Assembly (NCBI GenBank): GCA_003499585.1
Contig: DNSU01000190.1
Coordinates: forward strand, 15,981 to 23,509
From: Cyanobacteria bacterium UBA9579
GTDB taxonomy: Bacteria; Cyanobacteriota; Vampirovibrionia; Gastranaerophilales; UBA9579
DNA: 7,529 nucleotides
Direction: 5' to 3'
This document shows, in pieces, positions 4,977 through 7,529 of the stretch (the first letter of the stretch is position 1; each line of letters opens with the position of its first letter). The position numbers and the translations under genes were made by a program. Under the pieces are notes generated by a model that made no database searches, had not been told where the DNA came from, and saw only the letters and a list, made by a program, of their open reading frames with translations.

Positions 4977-7490
4977 CCTGAAAAAGATTATTATTTAACA
5001 ATTCATGGACATTTTTATCAACCTCCACGGGAAAACCCATGGTTAGAGACAATCGAATTGCAGGATAGCGCTGCTCCTTTTCACGACTGGAATGAGAGAA
5101 TAGCCTTTGAATGTTATACTCCAAATTCTGTATCAAGAATCGTTGATCATAAAAGCCAAATTATTGATGTAGTTAATAACTATTCACTCATAAGCTTTAA
5201 TATTGGAGCTACACTTTTATCATGGCTTGAGTTATACGCCCCGGAAACTTATGAGAGATTAATTGAAGCTGATCGTCAGAGTGTTGAAGAACATTCCGGA
5301 CACGGTAATGCAATGGCACAAGTATATAACCATATGATTATGCCACTTGCAAATGAGAAAGATAAATACACTCAAACCATATGGGGTATCAGGGATTTTC
5401 AATACCGTTTTGGCAGGAAGCCTAATGGCATATGGTTGGCTGAAACAGCTGCAGATGAAGATACCTTTAAAGTTTTGGTTGACTGCGGCATAAACTTTAC
5501 GGTTCTTTCTCCATATCAAGCATTAAAAGTAAGGCCAATAAATGGAAATAACAATTCATGGATTGATGTTGGCTGGGGTAATATTGATCCAGGTCAGCCA
5601 TACAGGTATTATTTAAAAGATAACACAGACAGATATATTGATTTATTCTTTTATGATGGCGCTATTTCTAAATCTGTAGCTTTTGAAAACCTTCTTCATA
5701 ATGGGGATAGATTTATTAGCAGACTTAAAGATGGTGTTTCACTGGATAGAAACTATAATCAGCTAGTACATATTGCTACGGACGGGGAAAGTTACGGTCA
5801 TCATACAAAATTTGGCGATATGGCTCTTTCCTACATGTTAAAGAGAAAAGTTCAGGAATCCGGCTTTAAACTAACTAATTATGGTGAATATCTTGAAAAG
5901 AATCCTCCGAGATTTGAAGTTGAGATTAAACACCCTTCTTCCTGGAGCTGCTGTCATGGAGTTGGCAGGTGGGAGGATAATTGTGGATGCTCAACAGGAG
6001 CACAACCAGGCTGGGATCAAAAATGGAGAAAACCACTTAGAAATGCGCTTGACTGGCTAAGAGATGAACTTGCAATTGTTTATGAAAAACACGCAAGTCG
6101 TTACCTGAAAGATCCATGGAAAGCTAGAAATAGGTACATAGATGTGATTTTAGACAGGAATGAATTGTCAATTGGTCATTTTTGCGCACATGAAGGTATT
6201 AAAAAACTTTCCAAACAAGAGCAAGTTGAGATAATCAAATTACTTGAAATGCAAAGGCAAGCCATGCTTATGTATACAAGTTGTGGATGGTTTTTTGCTG
6301 ATATTTCAGGTATAGAAACAACTCAAATCCTTAAATATGCTGCAAAAGCTATTCAAATCGCAGAAGAATTTTCAGAGACGGGCTTAGAAGCTAAGTTTTT
6401 AGAACAATTATCTAAAGCAGAAAGTAATATTAGAAAGTTCGGCACAGGCAAAGATGTTTATCTTAAATTTGTCAAACCTTCCGTAGTAAGTATTAAACAG
6501 GTGGTAAGCCACTGGGCTATTAGTTCCCTGTTTGAAGAATATAACGATGAAACAGAGATATACTGCTATAATATTAAATCTCTGGACTATCGTAAGGTTA
6601 AAAAAGGCAGTACTTCCTTATTACTTGGACGACTTGAAATTGTGTCGAAAATAACACTTGAGCGCAGTGATATGATCTATGCCTTACTGCATTTTGGTGG
6701 GGAAGATTTCCATTGCACAATTAGAGGATATTCAGGTGATCTGGAATACAACAAGATCAAAGATGATCTGGTTAATAAATATTATAGTTTACCGCTAACA
6801 GAGATAATCAGAAGCCTTGATGATCATTTTGGCAGGGAATATTTTACGTTAAAAGATTTATTTATAGATGAGAGACGTAAAATTATTAGCATTTTAATTA
6901 AAGATCAGCTGCAAAGATTTGCTAAAACATATCAAGGTCTATATGAAGAAGGTAAAGGCCCTATGATTCAACTCTATGAGCTTGGCCTTTCTGTTCCTTC
7001 CGAATTTAAAATTGCTGCTGAATATACTCTGAGTCGTAATTTTAATGACATTATAATGAATATCGAGGATATAGGGGATCCTGGTTTATTGCAGGAAGCC
7101 TTTGATATCAATAAAGAAGCTAAAAAGCTGGGGGTTATTCTTGATTATAAACCAGCAGAAGAAGTTTATAGCTTATATGTCACAGAAAAAGTTAAAGTTC
7201 TGGCAGATAATATGGATGTTAAACAATGTGAAACCCTTATTAACGTCTTATCTCTGGCAAATAAGCTGGGATTAAGGCCTAATTTAGCACAGGCTCAGGA
7301 TCTTTATTTTACTTTAATCTATAATAAAGCCTCTGAATTAATTGATTCATTGAAAAAATCAGAAAATCTCCATATGGATAAAGGTTTTGTGGCTACAATA
7401 TTAAACCTTGGAGAAAGACTCAATTATAATGTTGAAAAACATTATAATGAGCTTAGCAGGCTAACATCTAAAATTGAGCTATTAAACTAA
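4974..7490 (+). CDS. GH57 family glycosidase with C-terminal DUF3536 domain
   Basis: This 838-residue cytoplasmic protein (no signal peptide) has a GH57 catalytic barrel over about residues 6-310. HGHFYQPPRENPWLE (11-25) is GH57 region 1. The likely nucleophile is E157 in GIWLAETAAD, and the likely acid is D270 in HIATDGESYGHH. GH57 enzymes cleave or transfer alpha-glucans with retention. A highly conserved middle block follows, with WSCCHGVGRWEDNCGC (324-339) holding C326, C327, H328, C337 and C339, then MLMYTSCGWFFADISGIET (431-449). The C-terminal half (about 500-800) is helical and matches DUF3536, of unknown role. This architecture is widespread but, to my knowledge, uncharacterised biochemically. 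Being directly behind the treT-like gene suggests action on trehalose precursors, glycogen or a related alpha-glucan, which is inference. Amylase, branching enzyme and glucanotransferase activities all remain possible. Full length, no frameshift. Confidence 0.92.
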   Translation: MPEKDYYLTIHGHFYQPPRENPWLETIELQDSAAPFHDWNERIAFECYTPNSVSRIVDHKSQIIDVVNNYSLISFNIGATLLSWLELYAPETYERLIEADRQSVEEHSGHGNAMAQVYNHMIMPLANEKDKYTQTIWGIRDFQYRFGRKPNGIWLAETAADEDTFKVLVDCGINFTVLSPYQALKVRPINGNNNSWIDVGWGNIDPGQPYRYYLKDNTDRYIDLFFYDGAISKSVAFENLLHNGDRFISRLKDGVSLDRNYNQLVHIATDGESYGHHTKFGDMALSYMLKRKVQESGFKLTNYGEYLEKNPPRFEVEIKHPSSWSCCHGVGRWEDNCGCSTGAQPGWDQKWRKPLRNALDWLRDELAIVYEKHASRYLKDPWKARNRYIDVILDRNELSIGHFCAHEGIKKLSKQEQVEIIKLLEMQRQAMLMYTSCGWFFADISGIETTQILKYAAKAIQIAEEFSETGLEAKFLEQLSKAESNIRKFGTGKDVYLKFVKPSVVSIKQVVSHWAISSLFEEYNDETEIYCYNIKSLDYRKVKKGSTSLLLGRLEIVSKITLERSDMIYALLHFGGEDFHCTIRGYSGDLEYNKIKDDLVNKYYSLPLTEIIRSLDDHFGREYFTLKDLFIDERRKIISILIKDQLQRFAKTYQGLYEEGKGPMIQLYELGLSVPSEFKIAAEYTLSRNFNDIIMNIEDIGDPGLLQEAFDINKEAKKLGVILDYKPAEEVYSLYVTEKVKVLADNMDVKQCETLINVLSLANKLGLRPNLAQAQDLYFTLIYNKASELIDSLKKSENLHMDKGFVATILNLGERLNYNVEKHYNELSRLTSKIELLN

Positions 7491-7513
7491 AGTAGAATAA
7501 ACCGTTGATTAAA

Positions 7514-7519
7514 AGAGGG
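7514..7519 (+). promoter_or_regulatory. possible ribosome site of a gene beyond the window
   Basis: AGAGGG at 7514-7519 lies 24 bases after the GH57 stop codon. No start codon follows before the window ends at 7529, and no terminator hairpin is seen between. A third gene of the treT/GH57 unit may begin just outside, but only the next few bases can tell. Confidence 0.3.
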
Positions 7520-7529
7520 CGTAAAAAGC

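Noticed and set aside
4879..5136. 85-codon reverse frame across the treT/GH57 junction
   Set aside because: It overlaps strongly supported coding sequence on the other strand and has no independent evidence.
5259..5519. 86-codon reverse frame inside the GH57 gene
   Set aside because: It lies opposite the conserved catalytic region including the nucleophile motif, so it is a shadow.

Overview
The window is AT-rich bacterial DNA. It holds seven protein-coding genes, one 650-base non-coding stretch, and no RNA gene, insertion sequence or CRISPR array that I can recognise. The protein types fit an anaerobic or fermentative, low-GC bacterium: a single-cluster ferredoxin, a glycerol-1-phosphate dehydrogenase, a TreT-type trehalose synthase and a GH57/DUF3536 glycosidase. 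A non-photosynthetic relative of Cyanobacteria (Melainabacteria/Vampirovibrionia) is my best guess. It rests on overall impression, not on a marker gene, and should be treated as weak.

Layout. Positions 1-140 are leader with no supportable gene. Positions 141-610 hold two small forward genes: a 60-aa [4Fe-4S] ferredoxin and an unknown 76-aa protein. The ribosome site of the 76-aa gene lies inside a perfect 6-bp GAAA-tetraloop hairpin. Convergent to them, on the reverse strand, are a glycerol-1-phosphate dehydrogenase (649-1713) and, upstream of it, a HAD phosphatase of the MtnX/HAD-IB type (1806-2480). They are separated by 92 bases that contain a 7-bp inverted repeat richer in GC than its surroundings. 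Further upstream on the same strand is an unknown 114-aa protein (2637-2981), followed by a long terminator-like hairpin (2572-2619). From 2982 to 3629 there is no gene but many small inverted repeats. The rest is a forward two-gene unit, treT-like (3630-4922) and GH57-DUF3536 (4974-7490), with 51 bases between them. The window ends with a purine-rich tract that may be the ribosome site of a next gene.

How the genes may work together. The forward pair probably makes and remodels alpha-linked glucose compounds: TreT joins NDP-glucose and glucose to trehalose, and the GH57 enzyme acts on an alpha-glucan or oligosaccharide of unknown structure. The reverse pair could form a two-step path from dihydroxyacetone phosphate to sn-glycerol-1-phosphate and then to a dephosphorylated product, although the phosphatase substrate cannot be read from sequence. 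I see no clear-cut novel defence or mobile system. The most notable items are the uncharacterised treT/GH57 pairing, the Cys/His cluster in the GH57 protein, the G1P dehydrogenase/HAD pair, the hairpin-masked ribosome site and the structured intergenic region.
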